Assembly (NCBI RefSeq): GCF_018274385.1
Contig: NZ_JAAFYZ010000008.1
Span: 42,699 to 106,698, forward strand
Direction: 5' to 3'
Source: Catenulispora pinistramenti
GTDB lineage: Bacteria; Actinomycetota; Actinomycetes; Streptomycetales; Catenulisporaceae
DNA length: 64,000 nucleotides
In this document: positions 55,302 to 64,000 of the stretch, in pieces
How positions within the stretch are numbered: position 1 is the stretch's first letter
Layout of the letters: each line of letters opens with the position of its first letter
Notes under the pieces: model-generated
The model's input: the letters and a program-made list of their open reading frames with translations, nothing else
The model's database searches: none
Told to the model about the DNA's origin: nothing
Made by a program: the position numbers and the translations under genes

Positions 55302-56432
55302 TCAGTGAGCACCCTCGAAAGATTCCCAGTAAGCCCCGTACTCTGCTCGTTCCTCGTCCATCAGGGGGTGCGGCTCGGCGTAGACGTGGTCGAAGATCGA
55401 GATCGGCTTCGGGTCCGGCAGCGCCACGCAGCGGGCCCGGATGTCGGCGGCGACCGTGTCCGCCTCGGTGTCGACCTCCGTGAAGAAGGCCTCGTCGGCG
55501 TACTTGTTCTTCTCCAGGAAGGACCGCATCCGCATGATCGGGTCCTTGGCCTTCCACTCCTCCAGCTCCTCCGAGCTGCGGTAGCGGGTCGGGTCGTCGG
55601 TGGTGGTGTGCGCGCCCATGCGGTAGGTGAACGCCTCGACCAGAATCGGGCCGTTGCCGCTGCGCGAGTGCTCGAGAGCGGCACGGGTGACGGCCAGACA
55701 GGCCAGGACGTCGTTGCCGTCCACCCGCACGCCCGGGAAGCCGAAGCCGGCGGCGCGCTGGTAGAGCGGGACACGGAACTGACGCTCGTTGGGCTCGGAG
55801 ATGGCCCACTGGTTGTTCTGGCAGAAGAAGACCACCGGGGCGTTGTTCACGCTGGCGAAGACGAACGCCTCGTTGACGTCGCCCTGCGAGGACGCGCCGT
55901 CGCCGAAGTAGGCGATCACCGCCGCCTCGCGGCCGTCGCGCTGCATGCCCATGGCGTAGCCGGTGGCGTGCAGCGTCTGCGAGCCGATCACGATCGTGTA
56001 GAGGTGGAAGTTCTTCTCGTTCGGGTCCCAGCCGCCGTTGTTCACGCCGCGGAACATCCCGAGCAGGTTCACCGGGTCCACGTCGCGGCACCAGGCCACG
56101 CCGTGTTCGCGGTAGGTGGGGAAGGCATAGTCCTCGGCGGTCTGCGCGCGGCCGGAACCGACCTGCGCGGCCTCCTGGCCCAGCAGCGGGGCCCACAGGC
56201 CCAGCTCGCCCTGGCGCTGTAGCGCCGTGCCTTCGGCGTCGATGCGGCGGACCAGGACCATGTCCCGGTACAGGCCGCGGTACTCCTCGGGCGACAGATC
56301 GATCGAGTAATCGGGGTGCTCGACCAGGTCCCCTTCGGGCGTCAGCAGCTGCACGAGGTCCGGGCCCGCGGCACCGGCTTTCTTCTTCGCAGCAGCGGTC
56401 TTGCCACCCGCGCCCTTGCGTGAGGTCACCAC
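55302..56432 (-). CDS. 2-oxoacid dehydrogenase E1 alpha subunit
   Basis: The 376-residue protein starts with a basic Ala/Lys-rich segment, followed by the E1 alpha core: the ThDP-binding motif [17 protein letters not shown] with NN downstream, [12 protein letters not shown], and the substrate region [17 protein letters not shown] with the regulatory serine-loop-like region. Together with E1 beta and E2 it forms the dehydrogenase. The substrate could be pyruvate or branched-chain 2-oxoacids, as in the actinobacterial Bkd complexes. Confidence 0.92.
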   Translation of the reverse strand: MVTSRKGAGGKTAAAKKKAGAAGPDLVQLLTPEGDLVEHPDYSIDLSPEEYRGLYRDMVLVRRIDAEGTALQRQGELGLWAPLLGQEAAQVGSGRAQTAEDYAFPTYREHGVAWCRDVDPVNLLGMFRGVNNGGWDPNEKNFHLYTIVIGSQTLHATGYAMGMQRDGREAAVIAYFGDGASSQGDVNEAFVFASVNNAPVVFFCQNNQWAISEPNERQFRVPLYQRAAGFGFPGVRVDGNDVLACLAVTRAALEHSRSGNGPILVEAFTYRMGAHTTTDDPTRYRSSEELEEWKAKDPIMRMRSFLEKNKYADEAFFTEVDTEADTVAADIRARCVALPDPKPISIFDHVYAEPHPLMDEERAEYGAYWESFEGAH

Positions 56433-56639
56433 TACATGTCTCCTCTACACGTATCTCAGACGGACGTACGGCGGGATCGCCGCCGCGGTCAGCGAGGTTC
56501 GACGCCGGCCGCCGGGTTTCGGTCGGGGTGTGACGTGGATCCCCCTCGGCCGTGCAGAGGCCACGTTACAGTGCGCAATGCCTGGGCGATGCCCCCCACC
56601 AAACACGCGAAAGCTCTCGAGTATCGCTATGTTGTCGGT

Positions 56640-57341
56640 GTGCACTCTGATGCGGGGAAGTCGGATATAACGGACACGATCCGTGTCTTCCTCCTGGACG
56701 ACCACGAGTTGGTGCGGCGCGGGGTGGCCGAACTGCTCAGCGCCGAGCCCGACATCGACGTGGCAGGCCAAGCCGGCAGTGTGGCGCAGGCTCTGGCCAC
56801 GGCTGAGGCGGCGCGGCCGGATGTCGCGCTGCTCGACGTGCGGCTGCCCGACGGCTCGGGGATCGAGGCCTGCCGCGAGCTGAAGTCGCGGATGCCGCGG
56901 CTGGGCTGCCTGATGCTGACCTCGTTCTCCGATGACGACGCGTTGTTCGGCGCCATCATGGCCGGTGCGGCCGGGTACGTCCTGAAGGACATCCGGGGTT
57001 CGGCGCTCGTGGACGCGGTGCGGACGGTGGCGCGCGGGGGCTCGTTGTTGGACCCGACCGCCACCGAACAGTTGTTGAGCCGCCTGCGGGTGGGGATCGT
57101 TCCGGCGGATGTCGACCGCGAGGGCGCGGCGGCGAAGCTGGCGTCCCTGACGGTGTCGGAGACGCGGATCCTGGAGCTGATCGCCGAAGGGCTCACCAAC
57201 CGGCAGATCGGCGAGCGGCTGCACCTGGCCGAGAAGACGGTGAAGAACTACGTCACCGGAATCCTGGCGAAGCTGGCCATGCAGCGGCGGACCCAGGCCG
57301 CGGCGTTCGCCGTGCGGCATCTTCCTGGGCGCCCGCTCTAA
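56640..57341 (+). CDS. NarL/DevR-type response regulator
   Basis: The 233-residue protein has a receiver domain ([17 protein letters not shown], phospho-acceptor Asp66 in [12 protein letters not shown], Lys in YVLKDI) and a LuxR helix-turn-helix ([22 protein letters not shown], then [14 protein letters not shown]). The start is uncertain; the GTG at 56640 gives a short leader. No histidine kinase is adjacent, so it is an orphan. It is divergent from E1 alpha. Confidence 0.87.
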   Translation: MHSDAGKSDITDTIRVFLLDDHELVRRGVAELLSAEPDIDVAGQAGSVAQALATAEAARPDVALLDVRLPDGSGIEACRELKSRMPRLGCLMLTSFSDDDALFGAIMAGAAGYVLKDIRGSALVDAVRTVARGGSLLDPTATEQLLSRLRVGIVPADVDREGAAAKLASLTVSETRILELIAEGLTNRQIGERLHLAEKTVKNYVTGILAKLAMQRRTQAAAFAVRHLPGRPL

Positions 57342-57398
57342 TACTCCCGCTGAGTACGCGCTGTGCGGTGGTTCCCTTTTGCCCGGGCTCCTATTTAT

Positions 57399-57458
57399 AT
57401 GGGCCCCTAGCGTCCGGGCTCCTAGTGCCCGGGTTCTTAGCGCCCGGGTTCTTAGTGC
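57399..57458. repeat. Tandem 15-bp repeats between two convergent genes
   Basis: Three direct copies of CCGGGYTCYTAGYGC (57414-57428, 57429-57443, 57444-57458) are preceded by two degenerate units near 57382-57413. The copies carry CTAG or TTAG. They lie just after the response-regulator stop and before the tetR stop. Confidence 0.85.
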
Positions 57459-57467
57459 GTGGACTCG

Positions 57468-58064
57468 CTATGGCGTGGGCTTCGCGAGCATGCCGCGGAA
57501 GAGCTCCAGGAGGCCGTCGCGGATCTCCTCCCTGGTCGGGACCGCGCGGTTGCCGGCGCCGGCCACCGAGTCGAATAAGAGCCCTTCGCACCACGCGATG
57601 AACATACGGCCGTGGCGGTCCGGGTCCGTGGCGCCCAGCACCGTCGCGAGGGCGCGTGCGGGCTCGCGAAAGGTGACTCCGGCGGCGTCGTAGATGACCC
57701 GCAGCTCCGGCCGTCTCGTGGCCTCCAGGGCGAGTTCGAAGCGGGCCAGCGCCTGCTCCCGGCGGAGCGTGAGGGTGTCGTGCAGCTGGGTGGCGACGAG
57801 GTCGGCGGCGAGTTCCGGGGTGAGGTTCTGGAGCGCCAGGACGCCGCCAGGATTCGCCGCGTTCTCGAAGACCTCGGCTTCCAGCCGGCACAGCCGCGCG
57901 AACGTCGTCTCCAGCAGCGCGCTGCGGGTCCGGGCGTGGTTGGAGGTGGAGCCGGGGGGCAGCCCGGCGGCCTCGTCGACGGCGCGGTGGGTGAGGCCGC
58001 GCAGGCCCCGCTCGGCGAGCAAGGCGATGGCGGTGTCTCCGATGAGATCCGAGCGGGAGGTCAT
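57468..58064 (-). CDS. TetR family regulator
   Basis: The 198-residue protein has the N-terminal helix-turn-helix (LAERGLRGLTHRAVDEAAGLPPG and STSNHARTRSALLE) and an all-helical ligand domain. It is divergent from the FAD monooxygenase gene with three operator copies in between, the typical arrangement of a repressor controlling a detoxification or degradation gene and itself. Confidence 0.9.
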   Translation of the reverse strand: MTSRSDLIGDTAIALLAERGLRGLTHRAVDEAAGLPPGSTSNHARTRSALLETTFARLCRLEAEVFENAANPGGVLALQNLTPELAADLVATQLHDTLTLRREQALARFELALEATRRPELRVIYDAAGVTFREPARALATVLGATDPDRHGRMFIAWCEGLLFDSVAGAGNRAVPTREEIRDGLLELFRGMLAKPTP

Positions 58065-58088
58065 GACAGCCGACCCTAGCAGTTGACG

Positions 58089-58142
58089 ACTACGGCTGTA
58101 GTGCCGTAGAACTACGTTTGTAGTTGAAACTACGGATGTAGT
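58089..58142. promoter_or_regulatory. Three operator copies between tetR and FAD monooxygenase
   Basis: ACTACGGCTGTAGT (58089-58102), ACTACGTTTGTAGT (58111-58124) and ACTACGGATGTAGT (58129-58142) are 14-bp inverted repeats with ACTAC/GTAGT arms and a 4-base spacer, spaced 22 and 18 bp. They occupy most of the divergent promoter region. Confidence 0.9.
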
Positions 58143-58153
58143 GGGGAGCGGTC

Positions 58154-59314
58154 ATGAAGGCGATTGTGGTGGGGGCGGGGTTCGGCGGGCTCACGGCCGC
58201 GGCTGGGCTCCACCAGCGCGGGTGGGAAGTGGTCGTCGTGGAGCGCGCCTCGCAGCTGCGGCCGGTCGGCTCCGGACTGGCTGTTGCGCCGAACGGGTTG
58301 CGGGCTTTGGACGCGCTGGGAGTCGGCGACGCGGTGCGGAAGCTGGCTGCCTTTCAAGGTGACGCCGCCGTGTCCCGGCCCGACGGCCGGGTGATCGCCC
58401 GCACGGCGGGCAAGGCCATGATCCGCCGGTTCGGTGACGCGGTGATCCCCGCGACCCGGTCCTCGGTCATGGACGTGCTGGTGGGGCTGCTGCCGCCGGA
58501 GACGTTCCGGCTCGGCGTCACCGCGCAGGGTGTGGAGGCCGGAGACAGTACTCGGCGACCGTGTCTGCTGACCGGTTCCGCGGTCATCGAAGCGGATTTG
58601 ATCGTCGCCGCCGATGGGGTGAACTCGTCCTTGCGCAGGGCTCTGTTTCCCGAGCACCAGGGCGCGGTCTATAGCGGGATCACAGCGTGGCGTCTGCTTG
58701 TTCCGACGCCCGCCGGGGACTTCTTGCCTGGCGAGGTGTGGGGCGGCGGCCAGGTCTTCGGGATCACGCCGCTGGCCGACGGACGCACCTACGCCTATGC
58801 GGCCGACTACGCGGAAGCCGGCATTACGTATCCGAATGAGAAGGCGGAGTTGACGCGCCGTTTCGGCGCTTGGCACTTCCCGATCCCCGAACTCATCGAG
58901 GCTGCGGCCCCGGAGACGATCCTGCACAACGACATCTATGAGATGGCCGAACCGTTGCCCGCGTATCACCGCGGCGCGGTCGCGATCCTCGGCGATGCCG
59001 CGCACGCCATGACCCCGCATCTGGGCCAGGGGGCGAATCAGGCCATGGAGGACGGCGTTACGTTGGCGGCGCTTGTGGGGTCGGCTAAGAGCTCTGTAGA
59101 GGTCGCTAGCGGGCTCGCGCAGTACACCGCACTGCGTGCCCCGCGCGGGGCGGACATGGTGCGCCGGTCGCATCGGATGGGTGCGCTGACGCAGAGCACG
59201 TCGCGGCCCAAGGAGGCGCTGCGGAACCTGGGGATGGGGCTGGCCGCGCGTCTGGTGCCGGACCTGGTGTTGCGGGCGATGGACCCGGTGGTCGCGTGGC
59301 GGCCGCCACAGTGA
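58154..59314 (+). CDS. FAD-dependent aromatic-type monooxygenase
   Basis: The 386-residue protein has the GxGxxG dinucleotide motif VVGAGFGGLTAAAGL, the Asp-Gly motif LIVAADGVNSSLRRAL and the FAD-binding GDAAHAMTPHLGQGANQAMEDG, all typical of group A flavoprotein hydroxylases. It should hydroxylate a small aromatic or epoxidise a similar substrate using NAD(P)H and oxygen. Repression by the divergent TetR is likely. Confidence 0.88.
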   Translation: MKAIVVGAGFGGLTAAAGLHQRGWEVVVVERASQLRPVGSGLAVAPNGLRALDALGVGDAVRKLAAFQGDAAVSRPDGRVIARTAGKAMIRRFGDAVIPATRSSVMDVLVGLLPPETFRLGVTAQGVEAGDSTRRPCLLTGSAVIEADLIVAADGVNSSLRRALFPEHQGAVYSGITAWRLLVPTPAGDFLPGEVWGGGQVFGITPLADGRTYAYAADYAEAGITYPNEKAELTRRFGAWHFPIPELIEAAAPETILHNDIYEMAEPLPAYHRGAVAILGDAAHAMTPHLGQGANQAMEDGVTLAALVGSAKSSVEVASGLAQYTALRAPRGADMVRRSHRMGALTQSTSRPKEALRNLGMGLAARLVPDLVLRAMDPVVAWRPPQ

Positions 59315-59330
59315 CCGTAGGCTAGGCCGC

Positions 59331-60275
59331 ATGACCCAGACAGCGTCGCCTCCCGTCCCGATTCGCTACGGCTTCCTGGGCCCGGCGGGGACGTTTACGG
59401 AGGCGGCGCTTCTTAGCGTTCCCGGGGCATCGGAGGCGGAGCGGGTTCCCTACGAGTCGGTCCCGGCGGCGCTGGACGCGGTGCGGCGGGGCGAGGTGCA
59501 GGGCGCGGTCGTCGCGTTCGAGAACTCGGTGGAGGGCGCGGTCCCGGCCACCCTGGATGATCTGTCCACTGAGGAACCGCCGCTGCACATCGTGCGCGAG
59601 ATCCTGCTCCCGGTGGAGTTCGCGCTAATGGGGCGCCCGGATACGGCGCTCGCGGACATCAAGACGGTCTCCAGCCATCCGCACGCCTATCCCCAGTGCC
59701 GCCGTTGGCTGGCCGAGAACCTGCCGGACGCGCGATGGGTCGCGGCGTCGTCCAATGCGGACGCCGCGCGGCTGGTCTCTGAAGGCGTTCATGACGCGGC
59801 CCTGGCGGGTGCCTTCGCGGCGCCCTTCTACCGGCTCGCGGTGCTCGCGCAGGACATCCACGACGTCAGCGGGGCGGTCACCCGGTTCGTGATGGTCGTG
59901 CCGCGCGGCTCGGCGCCGGTACGCACCGGCGCCGACAAGACGTCGCTCGCGGTGGTGCTGCGGGACAACCACCCCGGCGCGCTTCTGGAGATCCTTGAGG
60001 AGTTCGCGGTCCGGGGCGTCGACCTGATGCGCATCGAGTCGCGGCCCACGCGGTCGAAGCTGGGGACGTACTGGTTCTCCATCGACTGCGAGGGACACCT
60101 CGACGACGCGCGGGTCGGAGAGGTCCTGACCGGACTGCGGCGGGTCGCCGCCGAGGTTCGCTACCTCGGCAGCTACCCGCGTGCCGACGGACGTGCTGTG
60201 GAGGTTCGCAAGGGAACCTCCGACGAGGACTTCCGCGAGGCCGCCGAATGGCTGGCCGGTCTCAGGAACCGATGA
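59331..60275 (+). CDS. pheA: Prephenate dehydratase with ACT domain
   Basis: Makes phenylpyruvate in phenylalanine synthesis. The 314-residue protein has the dehydratase domain (YGFLGPAGTFTEAALLS; VVAFENSVEGAVPATLDDL; HDVSGAVTRFVMV with the Thr-Arg-Phe motif) and a C-terminal ACT domain with GALLEILEEFAVRGVDLMRIESRPTR, the phenylalanine-sensing part. It follows the monooxygenase gene by 16 bp, and its 3' end overlaps the convergent J-domain gene by 14 bp. Confidence 0.95.
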   Translation: MTQTASPPVPIRYGFLGPAGTFTEAALLSVPGASEAERVPYESVPAALDAVRRGEVQGAVVAFENSVEGAVPATLDDLSTEEPPLHIVREILLPVEFALMGRPDTALADIKTVSSHPHAYPQCRRWLAENLPDARWVAASSNADAARLVSEGVHDAALAGAFAAPFYRLAVLAQDIHDVSGAVTRFVMVVPRGSAPVRTGADKTSLAVVLRDNHPGALLEILEEFAVRGVDLMRIESRPTRSKLGTYWFSIDCEGHLDDARVGEVLTGLRRVAAEVRYLGSYPRADGRAVEVRKGTSDEDFREAAEWLAGLRNR

Positions 60276-61092
60276 GCGCGTTCAGCAGGGCCTCCCGCTC
60301 GGCGATCGCCGTGTAGAGCTGTTCGGAGATCGAGCGCAGGGCGTTAAGAGAGTCGTACTGGTAGGCCGCGAGAACGTCCGCCATGGGGTTCTCCATCAGC
60401 GTCTGGCGCTCCAGCGCCAGTTCCGCCTGCTTCGCGCGCAGCCAGATCAGGCGGTTGCGCAGCCACATCTCGCGTTGTGGGGCGTCCACGCCGGGACCTG
60501 AGGAGGTCAGGGACCACTCCTCGCTCAGCTTCTGGAGCCCGGGGAGGTCGTCCTTCTCGTACGCGGCGTTCACCCGGGTGATGAAGGCCGACCGGCGGGC
60601 GATCTCCGTCGGGTCCTGGACCAGGTCCGGGTGCGAGCGGCGGGCCAGCTCCCGGTAGAGGCGCTGCGCGGTCTTGCTGGGACGCACCGGGACGTCCGGG
60701 TCTGGAGCCGGTGCTGCCGACTCGCGGGGTCGCGGTGGCGTCTCGGACTGGGCGGCGGCGTCCTCCTCGTCGTCTTCGAGCAGCCCGGCGTTCGCGGCGG
60801 CGAACAGCAGCGGGTCCTCGCCGTCGACGCGGGCCCGAGCCTCCACCGCACGGCGGATCGCCTCGGGGTCGCCGGTCATGGCGGCTTCGGTCTCGGCGGT
60901 GAGCGCGTCAAGCTCATCCAGCCGGCCGTACAGGGGGCCCAGTTGGATCTGGTGCAGCCGGGTGAACTGGTCCAGCTCGGCACGCAGCGACTCGACGGCC
61001 ACCTGCGTGTCCAGCAGGGCCGTCTCGGCCACCACGACGGCGTCTTCCAGACTCTGGAACAACGGCTCACTCATTGCCTGGGCAGTCTCCAC
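60262..61092 (-). CDS. J-domain-like protein with coiled coil
   Basis: The 276-residue protein has an N-terminal helical coiled coil (about 10-75), an acidic segment, and a central J-domain-like helix pair with HPD at residues 154-156 (RELARRSHPDLVQ, then RVNAAYEKDDLPGLQKL), then a C-terminal helical region. HPD is the hallmark for stimulating an Hsp70. It lacks the Gly/Phe and zinc regions of DnaJ. An alternative start is MSEPLFQSL, six codons later. Function unknown. Confidence 0.8.
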   Translation of the reverse strand: METAQAMSEPLFQSLEDAVVVAETALLDTQVAVESLRAELDQFTRLHQIQLGPLYGRLDELDALTAETEAAMTGDPEAIRRAVEARARVDGEDPLLFAAANAGLLEDDEEDAAAQSETPPRPRESAAPAPDPDVPVRPSKTAQRLYRELARRSHPDLVQDPTEIARRSAFITRVNAAYEKDDLPGLQKLSEEWSLTSSGPGVDAPQREMWLRNRLIWLRAKQAELALERQTLMENPMADVLAAYQYDSLNALRSISEQLYTAIAEREALLNALIGS

Positions 61093-61191
61093 GGTTGGTC
61101 CTCACAGATTTACTCAGGGCACTGCGGCAGAGAGGGTACAGGAGCGACAAGGGGTGACGACTCCGTCTTCGGGCGTACTGTGGTGCGCAGG

Positions 61192-61956
61192 ATGATCGAC
61201 CTTAACGCAGATCTGGGCGAAGGCTTCGGGCATTGGCGGTTGGGGGACGACGACGCCCTGCTGGACCTGGTCACCAGCGCCAACGTCGCCTGCGGCTTCC
61301 ACGCCGGCGATCCCTCCACCATGCGCCGGGTCTGCTCGGCGGCGGTAGGCCGCGGAGTACGGATCGGAGCCCAGGTCGGCTACCGCGACCTGGCCGGCTT
61401 CGGCCGCCGCGACATCGAGTACGACCCCCACGAACTGGCAGACGACGTCCTCTTCCAGATCGGGGCCCTGGACGCCTTCGCCCGGGCGGCGGGCGACCGC
61501 GTGCGCTACGTCAAGCCGCACGGCGCTCTATACAACCGTATCGTGCACGACGCAGTCCAAGCTGAGGCGGTGGTACGCGCGGTAGCGGCATTCGCCTCGG
61601 CATACGACGAAACGGTACCTGTCCTGGGCCTCCCCGGATCGGTGTTCCTGGAACTAGCGACCACGGCAGGCCTGCCGACCGTCCAGGAGGCATTCGCGGA
61701 CCGCGCGTACACCCCGCAGGGAACCCTGGTCCCGCGCACGGCAGCGGGGGCGGTACTGACGTCACCCGAGGAGGTCGCAGGGCGGGCCGTGGAGATGGCG
61801 GTGTCGGGGACGGTGCGCGCGATCGACGGAACGCTGCTGGCGGTTTCGGCGCAGTCGTTGTGCGTCCACGGGGATTCGCCCTCTGCCGTGGAGATGGCAG
61901 CCGCGGTGCGGGATGGGTTGCGGTCGGTGGGGGTCGAGGTCGGGGCTTTCGCGTGA
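61192..61956 (+). CDS. pxpA: 5-oxoprolinase subunit A (LamB/YcsF family)
   Basis: Part of the ATP-dependent 5-oxoprolinase that hydrolyses pyroglutamate. The 254-residue protein begins [18 protein letters not shown] and has [28 protein letters not shown] and [12 protein letters not shown], all conserved in PxpA. The stop overlaps the GTG of the next gene (GTGA), so both are co-translated. Confidence 0.95.
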   Translation: MIDLNADLGEGFGHWRLGDDDALLDLVTSANVACGFHAGDPSTMRRVCSAAVGRGVRIGAQVGYRDLAGFGRRDIEYDPHELADDVLFQIGALDAFARAAGDRVRYVKPHGALYNRIVHDAVQAEAVVRAVAAFASAYDETVPVLGLPGSVFLELATTAGLPTVQEAFADRAYTPQGTLVPRTAAGAVLTSPEEVAGRAVEMAVSGTVRAIDGTLLAVSAQSLCVHGDSPSAVEMAAAVRDGLRSVGVEVGAFA

Positions 61957-64000
61957 GTGGGGACCCTTCGGGGGCTTCTGCGGGCTCTTTGGACCCTTCC
62001 GAGCTTTCTACGCCTTCGTCGGCTGCGCGGGGATCTGATCCGTCTCCCGGCACCCGCTCTGATTCCGGACAGCGGCAGTCGGATGATCCCCGTGTGCTGC
62101 CGGCTGGTCCGTTCGGAGTACTGCTTGAGTTCACGTCGCTGGACGAAGTCCAACGCTGTTTCGCATGGGTCGAGCAGTGGCGCGTATCGCGACCCGGCGT
62201 CCTGGTAGATGTGGTGCCTGCCGAGCGCACGCTGATGGCCATCGCGACTTTCGACGATGCGGGCCAGCGTGGGCTGCGGGAGCTCGCGGCGGCGCTGCGG
62301 GATGTGGATTGGGCCGCTGCGGGCGCCGACGCCACTGCTCCACCGGGCGCTGATTCTGAGCACGTCGAGCTGCCGGTGACCTACGACGGACCGGACATCG
62401 ATGAGGTCGCCCGCCTGACCGGCCTCGCCCCCGACGAGGTCGTCGCGCTCCATACGAGCACTGAATTCACGGTCGCGTTCACAGGCTTCGCGCCAGGCTT
62501 CGCATACCTGACGGGCCTACCGGAGGCACTGCGCGCGCCACGCCGCGACGCGCCGCGCACCCGTGTCCCCGCAGGCGCCGTGGCCTTGGGCGGGCCGTAC
62601 GCCGGCGTGTATCCACGCGAATCGCCAGGCGGCTGGCAGCTGATCGGGCGTCTCGCATCATGGGCACCCGCCTTGTGGGACGAGACGCGATCGTCCCCCG
62701 CACTGCTGAGACCCGGCATGCGAGTCCTCTTCCGCGACGCCTCGGAGCAGAGCGCCTCAGAAGCCGTCGCCTCCACGGAGTACTCCCCGGCGCCGGATAG
62801 ATCCAGCGCAACGCAACCGGGCCTGCGTGTGGTCCGCCCCGGACCACTGACCACGGTCCAGGACCTGGGCCGCCCCGGCTTCGCCCACCTCGGCGTCCCA
62901 CGTTCGGGAGCAGCAGACCGAGCATCACTGAAACTCGCCAACCGCCTAGTGGGCAACGCAGAGGAAGCCGCAGCCCTCGAACTCACCCTCGGCGGCGCCG
63001 CAGTCCAACTCGAGGTGGGGCGCTGGGTCGCGGTCGCGGGGGCCCGGTGCGAAATCACGGTCTTCAGCCCCGCTCCCGAGTCGGGCGACGCCAGCGACGA
63101 CCGCACCGCGCACGAGGACGCTGACTCGGCGGCTGGCAGCAGCTGCGGTGACGCTTTCCAGCCACACCACGCAGCCTCCGCGACCGGCAGCCCGCGACAC
63201 GGTGTGTCGTTGCGCATCGGTACGGATCCGGCCGCCGGCGCCCGGCCCCATGACGCCTCGGAGCCTGGGGGACCGGCCGCATCGCCCGCTGGAAGCTCTA
63301 CCGCGGCCGATGCCGGCGGCAGGGCTGGGGGCACGTCGCAGCACCATGGCAGTGCTGGCTTCGATGGCGCGCTACAGGGCGATGACAGTGCTGGTCTTGA
63401 GGACGCTCTACAGGGCCGTGACAGTGCTGGCCTTGAGGGCATGTCGCAGGGCCGTGACAGTGTCCGTCCCGACGGCGCGTCGCAGAGGCCCGGGCATGGC
63501 AGCGGCGCTAGTTCTGCGAGCGAATCGCGGACCGGCGCTGCCGATTTGCCTGGCGCCAGCGGGCACGGTGACAGTGCCGATCGAGCGGCTGACAGTGGGC
63601 AGGAGGGTGCGGCGGCGCGCGGCGGTGCCGGGTTGCGAGCTGGTTCGGGGTCGGGTGATGCGTCGCGGGGGCGTGGCGGTGTGGGTTCGGCGGGGGGTGG
63701 TGGTGGGCGTGGTGGCGTCGAAATCGGAGCTGGTGGTGGGCAGGGTGGTGCGCCGCGGGGCGGTGGCGGTGCTGATGTGGCGGCGCCCGGCGGTGGGGTG
63801 GAGGGCTGTGGTGTGGAGAGCTGTGATGCGGAGGGCTGTGGTGGTGGGGCGGGTCCGGTCGCTGCGGGCGGTTCTCTGCTTTCCCCCGCCCCCTCCCACC
63901 AGCAGATGATCTTGCGGACCGTGCCGGGCACAGCTTTCTACGCGCCGGGTGGCGCTGTGGTTGATGTGGGGGTGGCCAGGGCTGGGGTGCGCGCTTACCT
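61953..64000 (+). CDS. Fused 5-oxoprolinase subunits B and C with large repetitive insert, open at window end
   Basis: The GTG overlaps the pxpA stop, and the frame is open to the end of the window (about 683 codons). Residues 1-50 are Ser/Pro/Gly-rich; residues about 54-262 are PxpB (KipI) with [15 protein letters not shown] and [17 protein letters not shown]; residues about 290-371 start PxpC (KipA) with [20 protein letters not shown] and [14 protein letters not shown]. Then about 290 residues of Gly/Ser/Ala/Asp-rich sequence interrupt the domain, including 12-residue repeats, before the PxpC fold resumes at about 662 ([21 protein letters not shown]). B-C fusions are known; the insert is unusual. 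Confidence 0.88.
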   Translation, partial: MSGDPSGASAGSLDPSELSTPSSAARGSDPSPGTRSDSGQRQSDDPRVLPAGPFGVLLEFTSLDEVQRCFAWVEQWRVSRPGVLVDVVPAERTLMAIATFDDAGQRGLRELAAALRDVDWAAAGADATAPPGADSEHVELPVTYDGPDIDEVARLTGLAPDEVVALHTSTEFTVAFTGFAPGFAYLTGLPEALRAPRRDAPRTRVPAGAVALGGPYAGVYPRESPGGWQLIGRLASWAPALWDETRSSPALLRPGMRVLFRDASEQSASEAVASTEYSPAPDRSSATQPGLRVVRPGPLTTVQDLGRPGFAHLGVPRSGAADRASLKLANRLVGNAEEAAALELTLGGAAVQLEVGRWVAVAGARCEITVFSPAPESGDASDDRTAHEDADSAAGSSCGDAFQPHHAASATGSPRHGVSLRIGTDPAAGARPHDASEPGGPAASPAGSSTAADAGGRAGGTSQHHGSAGFDGALQGDDSAGLEDALQGRDSAGLEGMSQGRDSVRPDGASQRPGHGSGASSASESRTGAADLPGASGHGDSADRAADSGQEGAAARGGAGLRAGSGSGDASRGRGGVGSAGGGGGRGGVEIGAGGGQGGAPRGGGGADVAAPGGGVEGCGVESCDAEGCGGGAGPVAAGGSLLSPAPSHQQMILRTVPGTAFYAPGGAVVDVGVARAGVRAY
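63357..63500 (+). repeat. Four 36-bp tandem repeats in the pxpBC insert
   Basis: Four in-frame units encode [36 protein letters not shown] and the diverged [12 protein letters not shown] (residues 469-516). They sit inside the low-complexity insert of the PxpC domain and indicate growth by in-frame duplication. Confidence 0.9.

Noticed and set aside
62381..63931. Minus-strand open frame of about 500 codons antisense to the pxpBC insert
   Set aside because: It is an Ala/Pro/Ser-rich translation of the complement of low-complexity sequence, with no domain or ribosome-binding site; the plus-strand frame carries conserved PxpB and PxpC motifs on both sides.

Overview
This is a gene-dense, high-GC, strongly strand-mixed chromosome segment of an actinobacterium. 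The gene content (PASTA kinase, PabA/TrpG, class E sortase, DUF881, CrgA, rhomboid, PpiA, a Ssd-Tad pilus locus, proteasome activator Bpa, HspR/HAIR control of dnaK) fits a Streptomyces- or Catenulispora-like filamentous relative. The first genes are those usually found near oriC in Actinobacteria, and DnaA-box-like and parS-like sites agree with an origin-proximal position. I cannot name the species.

Layout. 1-5.4 kb: conserved cell-division and envelope block (PASTA tail of a PknB-type kinase, PabA/TrpG, a 52-residue membrane protein, sortase, DUF881, crgA, rhomboid, ppiA). 5.6-7.1 kb: two membrane proteins. 6.5-12.5 kb: a leftward Tad/Flp pilus operon (ssd, tadA, tadB, tadC, DUF4244 pilin, TadE, TadE-like) whose genes mostly overlap by 1-4 bases. 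12.5-13.4 kb: a long intergenic region with 13-bp tandem repeats and a hairpin. 13.4-17.7 kb: HAD-IB phosphatase, K+ channel, moeA, mobA-DUF6457. 17.7-22.7 kb: a six-gene steroid side-chain operon (chsE2, chsH2 split into two genes, chsE1, chsH1, ltp2) behind a KstR-like palindrome. 22.7-30.1 kb: HAD phosphatase, TipA-like MerR regulator, nhaA, acetyl-CoA synthetase, LytTR two-component pair. 30.2-39.6 kb: TetR-hydrolase pair, MinD-like ATPase, Fic-like protein, SDR-TetR pair, quinone reductase, bpa, phosphotransferase, exported esterase.

40.4-47.8 kb: heat-shock cluster dnaK-grpE-dnaJ-hspR-clpB with a HAIR operator at the dnaK promoter. 47.8-52.7 kb: HipA-like/DUF3037 pair, SDR, membrane Ser/Thr kinase, carbon-nitrogen hydrolase. 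52.8-56.4 kb: 2-oxoacid dehydrogenase E1alpha-E1beta-E2. 56.6-61.1 kb: NarL-type regulator, TetR and FAD monooxygenase with three operator copies between them, pheA, J-domain protein. 61.2-64 kb: pxpA and a fused pxpB-pxpC open to the window edge, with a roughly 290-residue repetitive insert in its PxpC half.

The most unusual items are the low-complexity insertions in otherwise conserved enzymes (PxpC, Ssd), the split ChsH2, the intragenic operator-like palindrome in the TetR-linked hydrolase, the clustered DnaA boxes under the rhomboid 3' end, the parS-like site at 39.56 kb, and several unexplained short tandem repeats. No tRNA, rRNA, CRISPR array, transposase or prophage gene was recognised. 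I did not find one clearly new multi-gene system; the best candidates are listed as findings.
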